Below are positions 25,866 to 34,900 of a stretch of 64,000 nt of DNA, one piece after another. Location: contig JAHBTW010000006.1 of assembly GCA_019638385.1 (NCBI GenBank), positions 223,565-287,564 on the forward strand, written 5' to 3'. Positions within the stretch are counted from its first letter, which is position 1; each line of letters opens with the position of its first letter. The notes under the pieces were generated by a model. The model searched no databases. It worked only from the letters and a program-made list of their open reading frames with translations, and was not told the DNA's origin. This DNA is from Saprospiraceae bacterium (GTDB lineage Bacteria; Bacteroidota; Bacteroidia; Chitinophagales; Saprospiraceae). A program made the position numbers and the translations under genes.

Positions 25866-26423
25866 TCAAACCCTCAGCGATCCGCGAAAACCCCTGGCGC
25901 CATAATAAGATTCAGCCCAGTTGTGATACACAAAAACATGGCCGAAGCGGCGGTCACAAAAGAGCGCGCCGCCGAGTTTTCTGATATCCGCAGGCGTTTT
26001 TACCCAGCTTGAGGTTTTTGTATCGAAATTTCCGAGTTGCTGCAGCGCCCGATACTGTTCTTCCGTCAACAGCTCAATACCCATATCCGCCGCCATTTCA
26101 ACAGCGCTATTGTCCGGCTTATGTTCTTTTCTGGCCTCCAGCGCTTCGTGGTCGTAACAAATACTTCTGCGGCCTTTGGGGCTTTCCGCTGAACAATCAA
26201 AAAAAATGTATTCGCCCGTTTTTTTATCCTGTCCCACCACATCCGGTTCGCCAGCGGTACCTTCCATTGCATAGAGCGACCACAGTTTTTCCGGGTTTGC
26301 TTCGAGTTTCGTTTGTATTTCAGCCCACTCAAGCCCTTTATGACGAGTCATGTTTTTTTCAAAACGGGCTTTTAATGCGCCGAGGAGCTCCTCACTTTCT
26401 TTTTGAGATAATTCTTTTTTCAT
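25866..26423 (-). CDS. DUF4256 domain-containing protein
   Basis: 185 aa, begins MKKELSQKESEELLGALKAR. Family-typical blocks are GTAGEPDVV, FFDCSAESPKGRRS, CYDHEALEARKEHKP and GGALFCDRRFGHVFVYHNWAESYYGARGF. Third gene of an arsR-AHSA1-DUF4256 operon: it overlaps the AHSA1 gene by 4 nt. Function unknown; in other genomes it accompanies SRPBCC/ArsR pairs, so co-regulation by the ArsR-like repressor is expected. Confidence 0.88.
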   Translation of the reverse strand: MKKELSQKESEELLGALKARFEKNMTRHKGLEWAEIQTKLEANPEKLWSLYAMEGTAGEPDVVGQDKKTGEYIFFDCSAESPKGRRSICYDHEALEARKEHKPDNSAVEMAADMGIELLTEEQYRALQQLGNFDTKTSSWVKTPADIRKLGGALFCDRRFGHVFVYHNWAESYYGARGFRGSLRV

Positions 26424-26887
26424 GTTAAATTGTTTGCGGCTTCTTGCAACCGGTTATGCGCCATATTGATGCCGTAGACAAAAGGCAATTGCAGCATTTG
26501 GTCTCTGTATGCAACAGACCTGAATACTATATGCATATTGAGTTTGCTGGTGTTGTCAGTGAGTTTTTTAAACTCCAAAAACTCAAGCTGAACGGGAAAT
26601 GGCGAATGTTCTATTTCAAACGTCCGGGTGATTTTCCGATTCGGAACAAACTCATGGATGACTCCATTGGCCCGAAACAGTACATTTCCCTGAGCATCCT
26701 GTGTTTCAAATTGATAGCTGCCGTGCTTTTTATTTTCCAATTTCAGCACCTTGTTGCCCATCCATTGCTCCACAATTTCGGGTTCTATGTATGCTTTAAA
26801 AAGCAATTCCAGCGGCAAATCAAATTCCCGTGTTATCAGCAATTCCTGTTTGCCGTCTTCGGCATTTATTTTTGTTTTCGGCGCCAT
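26420..26887 (-). CDS. AHSA1-type SRPBCC domain protein
   Basis: 155 aa. Activator-of-Hsp90-ATPase-like fold: ITREFDLPLELLFKAYIEPEIVEQWMG near the N-terminus is the classic START/AHSA1 entry, and the hydrophobic pocket lies around GVIHEFVPNRKITRTFE. It is a small-ligand-binding protein, ligand unknown. It starts directly after the ArsR stop codon (26888) and overlaps DUF4256 by ATGA, so the three genes are translationally coupled. Confidence 0.88.
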   Translation of the reverse strand: MAPKTKINAEDGKQELLITREFDLPLELLFKAYIEPEIVEQWMGNKVLKLENKKHGSYQFETQDAQGNVLFRANGVIHEFVPNRKITRTFEIEHSPFPVQLEFLEFKKLTDNTSKLNMHIVFRSVAYRDQMLQLPFVYGINMAHNRLQEAANNLT

Positions 26888-27217
26888 TTACTCTTGTTTA
26901 TCTGATTGGTAATTTTTCATGATGGTTTCCAGTGTATTAAACCGGTCGTCCCACAGCTTGCGGAATGGCTCAATAAAATCTGCTATTGCTTTTATTTTTT
27001 GGGGATTTAAATGGTAATAAATTTCTCTGCCGTTTTGCTCCTGTTCAAGCAATTCGCATTCGGTGAGGATTTGTAAGTGTTTTGAAACGGTCGGTCTTGC
27101 GGTGTCAAAGTTGGAGGCGATTGCACCTGCCGTCATAGATTGGGAGGCTACCAATAGAAGTATAGCCCTTCGCGTCGGGTCTGCTATGGCTTGAAATACG
27201 TCTCGTCTTAAATTCAT
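26888..27217 (-). CDS. ArsR/SmtB-family transcriptional repressor
   Basis: 109 aa. [20 protein letters not shown] is the canonical start of the AHSA1-linked ArsR group. The winged HTH includes [24 protein letters not shown] and the wing [13 protein letters not shown]. There are no metal-binding cysteine pairs of the ArsR/SmtB metal sensors, so a non-metal signal is likely. First gene of the operon; it probably autoregulates it. The start at 27217 fits the family; an in-frame TTG at 27238 would add seven residues. An imperfect inverted repeat TGTAGCTATTTGACTGC...GTAGCCATTCGGCTAC just upstream (27219-27271) may be its operator. Confidence 0.92.
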   Translation of the reverse strand: MNLRRDVFQAIADPTRRAILLLVASQSMTAGAIASNFDTARPTVSKHLQILTECELLEQEQNGREIYYHLNPQKIKAIADFIEPFRKLWDDRFNTLETIMKNYQSDKQE

Positions 27218-27218
27218 T

Positions 27219-27271
27219 GTGTAGCTATTTGACTGCAAATATATGTGTAGCCATTCGGCTACGCAAATTTT
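27219..27271. promoter_or_regulatory. Possible ArsR-family operator
   Basis: Upstream of arsR, TGTAGCTATTTG and TGTAGCCATTCGGCTAC are related direct/inverted blocks; GTAGCCATTCGGCTAC is itself an imperfect palindrome (GTAGCC-ATTC-GGCTAC, 6-bp arms). It lies at the expected operator position. Confidence 0.4.
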
Positions 27272-27410
27272 TCCTTACTCTTTTTTCAACTTCCTGGAAA
27301 CATCGGGTTTAGCAATGAAATCAGCATCTCCAAAATAACGCACCCCGCATAACAGCCCCTCAATTTTTTCCGTTATCCCCCGGTATGTATCCAACGGCGG
27401 CGAGATTGTC

Positions 27411-27418
27411 TAACTTTG
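27411..27418 (+). promoter_or_regulatory. -7 box of the PorG-like gene
   Basis: TAACTTTG matches TAnnTTTG, 28 bp before the ATG at 27447. No clear -33. Confidence 0.45.
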
Positions 27419-27446
27419 CGCCCCTCAAAACAATACGGCATTGTGT

Positions 27447-28283
27447 ATGAAACGAATTTCCGGGGTCATTACCCTTTTTCTTTTGGTGCAAACCCTCACC
27501 GCACAACAGGGCTGGGAGGCCGGCCCCTGGCTCGGCGGCGCCTGGTATCTCGGCGATCTGAACACGAGCTATAACCTCAGTACGCCCGGCTTAGCCGGCG
27601 GATTTGCAGCCCGTTACAATTTCAACGACCGGCTCTGTATGCGCTTCAGCGTCAATGCCGGTAAGGTAATGGCCGATGACGCCAACTCAAAAAACAGCTA
27701 CGAACGGGCTCGCAACCTCAGTTTTCAGTCCGGCATCCTGGAGGGCGCTTTCCAAATGGAATTCAATTTCCTCCCCTACATCCACGGCGACCGCGATTAT
27801 TTCTTTTCGCCTTATCTCTTGTTGGGAATGAACGTGGCGAAGTTCAACCCCAAAGCCCTGTACGAGGGAGATCTGGTGGAATTGCGCCCTTTAGGTACCG
27901 AAGGGCAGTTTCGCGGCGAGGAATACTATACCACCAGCGCCGGTTGGCTATATGGAGGCGGTTTTAAAGTGGACCTCAGCTACCGCATCAGTCTCAACTT
28001 TGAAATTGCCGCCCGCGCTTTGTCCACCGACTATCTCGACGATGTGAGCAGCACTTATCCCGATAAAGGCGATCTGTTGCGCGAACGCGGCGAACTTGCC
28101 GTCGCCCTTTCCGACCGCTCTATCGCCTTGCCGGGAACAGACGGCAATCAATTGGGCAGAACCGGCGTGCAACGCGGCAACAGTAAAAACAACGATACTT
28201 ATATTTTTCTCGGCGCAGGCGTCCTCTATTATTTCGGCGAACTCAAATGCCCCGGCACCGGCAGCCGCAAGCGGAGGAGGTAA
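27447..28283 (+). CDS. Outer-membrane beta-barrel, DUF6089 / PorG-like
   Basis: 278 aa. Signal peptide MKRISGVITLFLLVQTLTAQ. Alternating aromatic/hydrophobic strands follow: GPWLGGAWYLGDLNTSY, AARYNFNDRLCMRFSV, FFSPYLLLGMNVAKFNP, GGGFKVDLSYRISLNFEIAAR. The DUF6089 family contains PorG, a component of the T9SS outer-membrane complex. Two proteins with T9SS sorting domains are in the window, so a functional T9SS is expected, but whether this is PorG itself is inferred. C-terminus after GVLYYFGELKCP is a basic tail (SRKRRR). Confidence 0.78.
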   Translation: MKRISGVITLFLLVQTLTAQQGWEAGPWLGGAWYLGDLNTSYNLSTPGLAGGFAARYNFNDRLCMRFSVNAGKVMADDANSKNSYERARNLSFQSGILEGAFQMEFNFLPYIHGDRDYFFSPYLLLGMNVAKFNPKALYEGDLVELRPLGTEGQFRGEEYYTTSAGWLYGGGFKVDLSYRISLNFEIAARALSTDYLDDVSSTYPDKGDLLRERGELAVALSDRSIALPGTDGNQLGRTGVQRGNSKNNDTYIFLGAGVLYYFGELKCPGTGSRKRRR

Positions 28284-28292
28284 GTAGTTCGG

Positions 28293-28396
28293 TAGGCGGT
28301 ACGTCGGTAGGCAGTAGGCGGTACGTCGGTAGGCAGTACCGCCCACTGCGAACTGCCTACCGCTCTATGCACTATGCTCCATGCCCTATGCCCTAA
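28293..28396. repeat. 22-bp tandem repeat, inverted copy and heptamers
   Basis: TAGGCGGTACGTCGGTAGGC+AG occurs twice in exact tandem (28293-28314, 28315-28336). It is followed by an inverted partial copy (TACCGCCCACTGCGAACTGCC, TACCGC) and by heptamers CTATGCA CTATGCT CCATGCC CTATGCC at 28366-28393. Non-coding spacer between convergent PorG-like and uvrA genes. Confidence 0.75.
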
Positions 28397-31242
28397 AGCT
28401 CCTCCTTGAGAAACAAGCCCGTATAACTCTCCGGGTGCGCAGCCGTTTCTTCCGGTGTACCGGCACATACGATGCGCCCGCCGCGCCGGCCGCCTTCCGG
28501 CCCGATGTCTATGATGAAGTCGGCGGTTTTTATCACGTCCATATTGTGTTCTATCACAATCACCGTATTGCCTTTGTCTGTGAGCTTGTTCAGCACGTCG
28601 AGCAGGTGGCTGATGTCTTCAAAATGGAGGCCGGTGGTCGGCTCGTCTAATATATAAATGGTGTTGCCGGTGTCTTTTTTGGAAAGCTCTTCGGCGAGTT
28701 TCACCCGCTGGGCCTCGCCGCCGGAGAGCGTGGTGGCCTGCTGCCCCAGCGTGATGTAGCCGAGCCCCACTTCGTTGAGGGTGCGCAATTTGCGATAGAT
28801 GGCCGGAATGGGTTGGAAAAACTCCACCGCCTCGCTCACCGTCATATCCAGCACATCGTTAATGGATTTGCCTTTGTACAACACCTCCAGTGTTTCCCGG
28901 TTGTAGCGCCGGCCGAGGCAGGTCTCGCAATGCACATATACATCAGGCAGAAAATTCATCTCAATGACGCGCATGCCGGAGCCTTCGCACACCTCGCAGC
29001 GACCGCCTTTTACATTGAACGAAAACCGCCCCGGCTTATAGCCCCGGATTTTGGATTCCGGCAGATCGGAATAAATCTTGCGGATGTCGGTAAACACGCC
29101 GGTATAGGTAGCCGGGTTGGAACGCGGCGTGCGCCCGATGGGGGATTGATCAATTTCGATGACCTTGTCAACATGCTCCAACCCTTTGACATCCTCGTAA
29201 GGCAACGGGCGTTGCAGGCTTTTGTAAAAACGTTGGCGCAGAATGGGGTATAAGGTCTCGTTGATGAGCGAGGACTTGCCGCTGCCCGATACGCCGGTAA
29301 CGCAGCATAAGGTGCCCAGCGGAATACGGATGTTGACCTTTTGGAGGTTGTTGCCCGTAGCGCCGCTGAGTTCGATGAAGTGCCCGTTGCCCACGCGGCG
29401 TTTGGCAGGAGTGGGAATGCGGCGGCGATGGCTGAGAAAATCGGAAGTAATGGTATTTTTTTGCAAAAAGCTCTCCGGTTTACCTTCTCCCACCACTAAA
29501 CCGCCGTGTTTGCCCGCGCCGGGTCCCAGGTCAATGAGGTAATCGGAAGCGAGCATGATATCTTTGTCGTGTTCTACCACGAGCACGGTATTGCCGATGT
29601 CGGTGAGTTCGCGCAGGGCTTCAATGAGCTTGCGGTTGTCGCGCTGATGCAGGCCGATGCTCGGCTCGTCCAATATGTAGGTGATGCCGGTGAGTTGGGA
29701 GCCGATCTGGGTGGCGAGGCGGATGCGCTGCGACTCCCCGCCCGACAGGGTGCGCGCCGGGCGGTAGAGGCTGAGATAATCCAGCCCGACGTGGAGCAGG
29801 AAGCCGAGCCGGAAGCGAATTTCCTTGAGCACCTCTTTGGCGATGGCCCGCTGCCGCTCGTCTAAGCGGTCTTCCAGGCCGGTCATCCACTCGGAAAGGG
29901 TCACGATGTCCATTTCGGAGAGTTCGGCGATGTTTTTGCCGTCTATTTTGAAATGGAGCGATTCTTTTTTGAGTCGTTGCCCCTTGCATTCAGGGCACAC
30001 ATCCACCGCCATGAACTCTTCGGCCCACTGGCGTATCTTTTCGGAGGAGGTGTTTTCATACCAACGAATCAACATTTTGTGAAGGCCCTCCACGGCAATG
30101 TTGTAGGAAATATCGGAATCGCCGTAGTTGAGTTTTACAGGCACAGAGTGGTCGCCGCCGTGCATAATGATGTCCATCGCTTCTTGAGGGATGTCTTTCA
30201 CCGGAGTGGAAAAAGTGAACCCGTATTTTTTGGCGATGCCGCGCAATTGCTGAAACATGAGGTTCTCCCGTACTTCGCCGAGCGGCGCAATGCCCACGTC
30301 ATTGATGCTCTTGGTGTCATCGGGTATGACGCGGGCCATGTCCACTGTATTCACTGCGCCGAGGCCGGTGCAGGCGGGACAGGCGCCGTAGGGCGAATTA
30401 AAGGAAAAGGTATTGGGCGAAGGCTCTTCGTAAGAAATGCCGGATTCGGCATCCATGAGGTGTTTACTGAATGCAGTGGAGTGGCCGGTATCGGCGTCGA
30501 GCACAAAAAGAAGTCCGTTGCCGGAGCGCAGGGCAATTTGGAGAGATGCGGAAAGACGGTCGCGACGCTCCTCTCCTACTTTGATGCGGTCTATCACCAC
30601 TTCGATGTCGTGTACTTTATAGCGGTCGGTTTGCAGGCCGGGTTCGAGGTCGCGCACCTCGCCGTCAATGCGCACTTTGGTATAACCCTGTTTGCGCACC
30701 TGCTCAAACAATTCGCGATAGTGCCCTTTGCGGCCGCGCACCAATGGCGCGAGCAGCAGCACCTTGCGCCCATCGAATTGCTCCATGATGCGCTCTTTCA
30801 TCTGCTCCTCGGTGTAGCGCACCATCTTTTGGCCGGAGCTGTGGGAATACGCTTCGCCGGCGCGCGCATAGAGCAGGCGCAGGAAGTCGTAAATCTCGGT
30901 AACGGTGCCCACCGTAGAGCGCGGGTTGCGACCGGTGGTTTTTTGTTCTATGGAAATAACCGGGCTGAGGCCGTTGATTTGCTCTACATCGGGGCGTTCC
31001 ATTTCGCCGATGAATTGGCGGGCATACGCCGAAAAGGTCTCCATGTAGCGTCGCTGTCCTTCCGCATAGATGGTGTCGAAGGCCAGTGAGGACTTGCCGC
31101 TTCCGCTAATGCCGGTGATGACCACGAGTTGATTGCGCGGTATGCGAACATCTATGTTGCGCAGATTGTGTACCCGCGCACCGATTACCTCAATCACGTC
31201 TTCTATCGTCTTATCTTGTCCGTTGTGCCGATGTTTTGCCAT
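28393..31242 (-). CDS. uvrA: Excinuclease ABC subunit A
   Basis: 949 aa, full length. Two ABC ATPase modules: Walker A GISGSGKSS (residues 44-52) and GVSGSGKSSLINE. Signature LSGGESQRIRLATQIGS is in the first and LSGGEAQRVKLAEELS in the second, with ILDEPSIGLHQRDN and ILDEPTTGLHFEDI as Walker B. Zinc-binding cysteines are seen in GACPACTGLG, DVCPECKGQR and RCEVCEGSG...HCETCLGRRYN. It is the DNA-damage recognition subunit of nucleotide excision repair. Single gene; uvrB and uvrC are not in the window. Confidence 0.98.
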   Translation of the reverse strand: MAKHRHNGQDKTIEDVIEVIGARVHNLRNIDVRIPRNQLVVITGISGSGKSSLAFDTIYAEGQRRYMETFSAYARQFIGEMERPDVEQINGLSPVISIEQKTTGRNPRSTVGTVTEIYDFLRLLYARAGEAYSHSSGQKMVRYTEEQMKERIMEQFDGRKVLLLAPLVRGRKGHYRELFEQVRKQGYTKVRIDGEVRDLEPGLQTDRYKVHDIEVVIDRIKVGEERRDRLSASLQIALRSGNGLLFVLDADTGHSTAFSKHLMDAESGISYEEPSPNTFSFNSPYGACPACTGLGAVNTVDMARVIPDDTKSINDVGIAPLGEVRENLMFQQLRGIAKKYGFTFSTPVKDIPQEAMDIIMHGGDHSVPVKLNYGDSDISYNIAVEGLHKMLIRWYENTSSEKIRQWAEEFMAVDVCPECKGQRLKKESLHFKIDGKNIAELSEMDIVTLSEWMTGLEDRLDERQRAIAKEVLKEIRFRLGFLLHVGLDYLSLYRPARTLSGGESQRIRLATQIGSQLTGITYILDEPSIGLHQRDNRKLIEALRELTDIGNTVLVVEHDKDIMLASDYLIDLGPGAGKHGGLVVGEGKPESFLQKNTITSDFLSHRRRIPTPAKRRVGNGHFIELSGATGNNLQKVNIRIPLGTLCCVTGVSGSGKSSLINETLYPILRQRFYKSLQRPLPYEDVKGLEHVDKVIEIDQSPIGRTPRSNPATYTGVFTDIRKIYSDLPESKIRGYKPGRFSFNVKGGRCEVCEGSGMRVIEMNFLPDVYVHCETCLGRRYNRETLEVLYKGKSINDVLDMTVSEAVEFFQPIPAIYRKLRTLNEVGLGYITLGQQATTLSGGEAQRVKLAEELSKKDTGNTIYILDEPTTGLHFEDISHLLDVLNKLTDKGNTVIVIEHNMDVIKTADFIIDIGPEGGRRGGRIVCAGTPEETAAHPESYTGLFLKEEL

Positions 31243-31312
31243 AGCTGAATTTTTCCCGACAGAGGAACACCGGAGGCGGGGGGAAGGTTAAGGGGGGAAG
31301 GAAAAAGGTTCT

Positions 31313-32383
31313 TTATCCTACTCGCTGCGCAAAGTCCCGCATCACATCCGTCAGCACCTGCACGCTTTCCTGCGACATGGCATTGTAAATGGAGGCGCGG
31401 AATCCGCCCACCGAGCGGTGCCCTTTCAGGCCCACTAAGCCCGCCGCTTTGCACGCCTCCATGAAGGGCGCTTCATACTCCGCCTTTTCCGGCAGGAAGC
31501 ACACGTTCATCAGCGAGCGGTCTTCTTCGGCCACGGTGCCTTTGAAGCAGGGATTGGCATCAATTTCATTGTAGAGCAACTGGGCTTTTTGCACGTTGTG
31601 CAAGGCCATCGCGTCCAGACCGCCCTGAGCAGCTACCCAGCGCAGCGTGAGCATCATCACATAGATGGGGAAAACAGGCGGGGTGTTGTACATGGACTCG
31701 CCCTCAATGTGGGTGCGGTAATCGAGCATAGCCGGCAACTTGCGCGACACATGGCCGAGCAGGTCTTTTTTCACCATCACCAGCGTAACACCTGCCGGCC
31801 CGAGGTTTTTCTGCGCGCCGGCGTAGATGAGGCCGTAGCGCTCCATGTCAATGGGGCGGCTAAACATATCAGAAGACATATCGCACACGATGGGCAGGTC
31901 GGTTTCCGGTAGTTCGTGCAGTTGGGTGCCGTATATCGTGTTGTTGCTCGTGAGGTGCAGGTATTTGGCTGCCGGCGAAAGCGCGTAGGATTTGGGTATG
32001 AAGCTATAGTTGCTCTCTTTGGAGGAGGCCGCCACTTCTATTTTCCCAAAATTTTTGGCTTCTTTAATGGCTTTGGCAGCCCAGACGCCGGAATCAACAT
32101 AGCAGGCCGTGTCTTCCTCGTTGAGCAGATTCATGGGCGCCATGAAAAACTGCGAACTGGCGCCGCCCGACAGGAAAAGCACGCCGTATTCATCGCCGGC
32201 GCCGCTGAGATCGCGCACCAATTGCTCTGCTTCGGCCATTACCGCTTCAAATTCCTTGCTGCGGTGCGAAATTTCGAGAATGGACAGGCCCATCCCGTTG
32301 AAGTCAATGGCTGCGCGGGCAGCTTCTTCCATTACGCTCGCCGGCAAAATGGCAGGGCCGGCGCTGAAATTGTGCTTTTTCAT
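31313..32383 (-). CDS. serC: Phosphoserine aminotransferase
   Basis: 356 aa. N-terminus HNFSAGPAILPASVMEEA is diagnostic. The PLP lysine is in IYAGAQKNLGPAGVTLV, with cofactor contacts around SGGASSQFF and DMSSDMFSRPID. It ends with RSVGGFRASIYNAM. It converts 3-phosphohydroxypyruvate to phosphoserine, and also acts in pyridoxine synthesis. serA is not adjacent. A -7 box lies 47 bp upstream. Confidence 0.97.
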   Translation of the reverse strand: MKKHNFSAGPAILPASVMEEAARAAIDFNGMGLSILEISHRSKEFEAVMAEAEQLVRDLSGAGDEYGVLFLSGGASSQFFMAPMNLLNEEDTACYVDSGVWAAKAIKEAKNFGKIEVAASSKESNYSFIPKSYALSPAAKYLHLTSNNTIYGTQLHELPETDLPIVCDMSSDMFSRPIDMERYGLIYAGAQKNLGPAGVTLVMVKKDLLGHVSRKLPAMLDYRTHIEGESMYNTPPVFPIYVMMLTLRWVAAQGGLDAMALHNVQKAQLLYNEIDANPCFKGTVAEEDRSLMNVCFLPEKAEYEAPFMEACKAAGLVGLKGHRSVGGFRASIYNAMSQESVQVLTDVMRDFAQRVG

Positions 32384-32429
32384 GGCTGTTGTGAATTTGA
32401 TGGGGCCGCTACGCTCCCGAAGTGCGCCG

Positions 32430-32437
32430 CAAAGGTA
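32430..32437 (-). promoter_or_regulatory. -7 box of serC
   Basis: TACCTTTG on the minus strand, 47 bp before the serC ATG. No clean -33 TTTG. Confidence 0.5.
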
Positions 32438-32469
32438 GCGAATGGGAAATTATTTACGCCACACACCTT

Positions 32470-32510
32470 AAAAACAGAATGAGCCGCCCCTTGTAGTAGG
32501 AGCGACTCAT
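32470..32510 (-). terminator. Terminator of the small OMP gene
   Basis: On the minus strand ATGAGTCGC (32510-32502) pairs with GCGGCTCAT (32487-32479; one G-T wobble), then TCTG and a run of five T. It lies 29 bp after the stop codon at 32539. Confidence 0.7.
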
Positions 32511-32538
32511 AAAGGGATTGGTTTTTTGGGTTTTTAAA

Positions 32539-33123
32539 CTACCGGAGTTTCCACTGCATACCTACATTGAACAGGGAGATGCCGTAGCCGAGTTCGCTGA
32601 AAAAGCCGACGTTGCGGCCCGGGAAATAGGCGGCGCCTACAAATCCGCTATAGGTCATTTTGTTGCTTGCCGGCCGGCTGAACGAAGGTTGCAAGTCGCC
32701 GGGAACGGTGTCGCTCTTGGGAGCGCTCACCTGCGTGACGTCCGTGTTGGGCATGTTGTAGCCCAGCATGAAGCCGCCATATATATCGAAACGCTCCGCG
32801 CGCAGGGCGTGTATCGCACCGCGCAGGCCGAGGGTCACTTCTTCGTTTTTAATGTTGTCAACAGAGTCATCTGGGCGCAGTACATTGTTTTTTTCCGAAG
32901 CGGAATACGCAGCAAAGGCCGACATGCTGAAGTTGTTGGTGATGCGGTACCCCAGACGCAAATTCACGGGGAGCATATTGATGTGGGCGCCGTCGGCTAC
33001 ATAAGTAGGCACCAATCCGACACCGGCGGAGAGGTCAATTGCGCCTTTTTTGAATACGACCTGAGCTTGAAGGCTGATGGACATCGCAACAAGTGCGATA
33101 AGGATGAAAAGGGATTTTTTCAT
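32539..33123 (-). CDS. Small outer-membrane beta-barrel protein
   Basis: 194 aa. Signal peptide MKKSLFILIALVAMSISLQAQ. Eight or so amphipathic strands (AIDLSAGVGLVPTYV, LPVNLRLGYRITNNFSMSAF, VTLGLRGAIHALRAERFDIYGG, FSELGYGISLFNVGMQWKLR) with terminal aromatic/hydrophobic ending fit an OmpW/OmpA-like 8-stranded barrel. Porin or structural role; substrate unknown. It has a good promoter and its own terminator. Confidence 0.82.
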   Translation of the reverse strand: MKKSLFILIALVAMSISLQAQVVFKKGAIDLSAGVGLVPTYVADGAHINMLPVNLRLGYRITNNFSMSAFAAYSASEKNNVLRPDDSVDNIKNEEVTLGLRGAIHALRAERFDIYGGFMLGYNMPNTDVTQVSAPKSDTVPGDLQPSFSRPASNKMTYSGFVGAAYFPGRNVGFFSELGYGISLFNVGMQWKLR

Positions 33124-33186
33124 GGGTACTGAATTTGTTAGTTAAATTAAGATGGTTCCTTCTTTTGGGAATCATGTTTCACGTCG

Positions 33187-33217
33187 CAAAGATACATTGC
33201 TCGTTTCGCTTCGTCAA
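33187..33217 (-). promoter_or_regulatory. Promoter of the small OMP gene
   Basis: On the minus strand TTG (33217-33215), a 20-bp spacer and TATCTTTG (33194-33187), 64 bp before the ATG. Confidence 0.65.
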
Positions 33218-33594
33218 CAACACATCAAAATTTAATTTTGTTTTAACCAATTAAAATGATGTGTCAAAAAATTTAATGCCGAAAAGAGTGTAAAAAATTC
33301 AAGCCATCTGTCCTTTTTCGCGGTTGGTGAAATTAACTATTGTACCCAGGCGTTATTTCGCAATGAAAAAAATTCATGTAAAATAACAACAGAGCCATAA
33401 CGCCGGCGCTGTGCCAAAAAATTGTCCGGCCCGCGTCTTTTTATTGCAAGCTGCACGTCAAAATTTCTCAACAAAAGCGCCGGGTTCGGCATTATATAGG
33501 GCATTGTTTATAGCGGCCTGCCCGAAAGAAGCCGGCCGGCAGCTCAAGCTCCTGCTTTTTCCTTTCCTTTCTTGTCATCGGTAATACACTTTAC
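33218..33594. other. AT-rich non-coding spacer
   Basis: About 375 bp between divergent genes; no credible coding frame, RNA gene or repeat recognised. Rich in A/T runs up to about 33420. Possible regulatory DNA for the phosphoesterase gene at 33595. Confidence 0.6.
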
Positions 33595-34824
33595 ATGCGT
33601 TTTTTAATATTCATTCTCATTCTTCTTGTCCTCGACTGGTATGCTTTTCAGGCGTTTCGCACCATCACGCAGCAATGGTCGGCCACCTTGCGCAACATCG
33701 TGACGGTGTTGTACTGGGTAGCGCCTGTCATCCTGCTCCTATATATATTGGCGTCTCAAACAGGCAGCACGGAAACCTGGCCCAAACCGCTGAACACCTT
33801 TTTGCGCAGCTTTCTCTTTATTGCCTACTTTTCCAAACTGCTCATTGCCGCCGTGATGCTGGCCGACGATATCCGCCGCGCGTCCCTGTGGGTGTATGAA
33901 AAAGCAGCCGGCAGCGCACCGTTCGACTACAGTCGCTCCCGTTTTTTGTCCAATTTCGGCGTTATGCTCGGTAGCATTCCCTTTCTCACCCTCTCTTACG
34001 GCATCCTGCGCAACCCCTACCGCTACAAGCTTTTTCGAGAAAATGTGGTATTAGACGATCTGCCCGAAGCCCTCAACGGCCTGCGCATCGTTCAAATTTC
34101 CGACATACACTCCGGCAGCCTGCTCTATCGCGAGCCGGTAAAAGCGGCAGTGGAAATGATCAATGCCCAAAAACCCGATCTCGTCTTTTTTACCGGCGAC
34201 TTAGTCAACAATGTCGCTACCGAGATGGACGGCTTTTTAGAGATATTTGACAAAATAGAGGCCCGGTACGGCGTGTACTCTATCTTCGGCAACCACGACT
34301 ACGGCGACTATGTATCCTGGCCCGACCCGGCAGCCAAGACAGCCAACTTAGAGCAACTCAAAGCCGTACACAAGCGCCTCGGCTGGCAACTGCTCCTCGA
34401 CGAAAATCGCATCCTGAACATCAACGGCGCAGATGTAGCTGTGATCGGGGTGCAAAACTACTCGTCCCATCTTCGCTTTCCGAAATACGGCAGTTTGGAA
34501 AAGGCATACCAAGGCGCCGAAAGCGCAGCGCTTAAGCTCCTGCTCTCCCACGACCCCTCTCACTGGAGTGATCAGGTCACCGCTTTGTTTAAAGACATTG
34601 CCATTACCTTTTCCGGGCATACGCACGGCATGCAGTTCGGGGTGGAGATTCCCGGCTGGTTCAAGTGGAGCCCTGTGCAGTATGTATATAAGGAGTGGGC
34701 CGGGTTGTATCAGGCAGGCCAACAGTTCCTGTACGTCAACCGGGGTCTGGGCTTTCTCGGCTACCCGGGGCGGGTGGGCATATTGCCGGAAGTAACCCTG
34801 TTGGAATTGAAAAACAAAGCCTGA
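33595..34824 (+). CDS. Membrane-anchored calcineurin-like metallophosphoesterase
   Basis: 409 aa. Three or four N-terminal hydrophobic helices (residues about 1-20, 35-53, 66-90, 117-135), then a calcineurin-like phosphoesterase domain. Its five metal motifs are QISDIHSG, FFTGDLVNN, FGNHDYGDY, LLLSHDPSHW and FSGHTHGMQFG. Members of this TM-plus-MPE group include UDP-2,3-diacylglucosamine hydrolase-like and YaeI-type enzymes; the true substrate is unknown. It ends PGRVGILPEVTLLEL. Monocistronic, 76 bp before the cry-DASH gene on the same strand. Confidence 0.9.
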   Translation: MRFLIFILILLVLDWYAFQAFRTITQQWSATLRNIVTVLYWVAPVILLLYILASQTGSTETWPKPLNTFLRSFLFIAYFSKLLIAAVMLADDIRRASLWVYEKAAGSAPFDYSRSRFLSNFGVMLGSIPFLTLSYGILRNPYRYKLFRENVVLDDLPEALNGLRIVQISDIHSGSLLYREPVKAAVEMINAQKPDLVFFTGDLVNNVATEMDGFLEIFDKIEARYGVYSIFGNHDYGDYVSWPDPAAKTANLEQLKAVHKRLGWQLLLDENRILNINGADVAVIGVQNYSSHLRFPKYGSLEKAYQGAESAALKLLLSHDPSHWSDQVTALFKDIAITFSGHTHGMQFGVEIPGWFKWSPVQYVYKEWAGLYQAGQQFLYVNRGLGFLGYPGRVGILPEVTLLELKNKA

Positions 34825-34900
34825 TTTCCGGCAGGCTTTCGCCCAATTTCGGAAACTTAGCCGCAGCCCGTTTGTTTAGCCCTCAATAACCGCTAACAAC

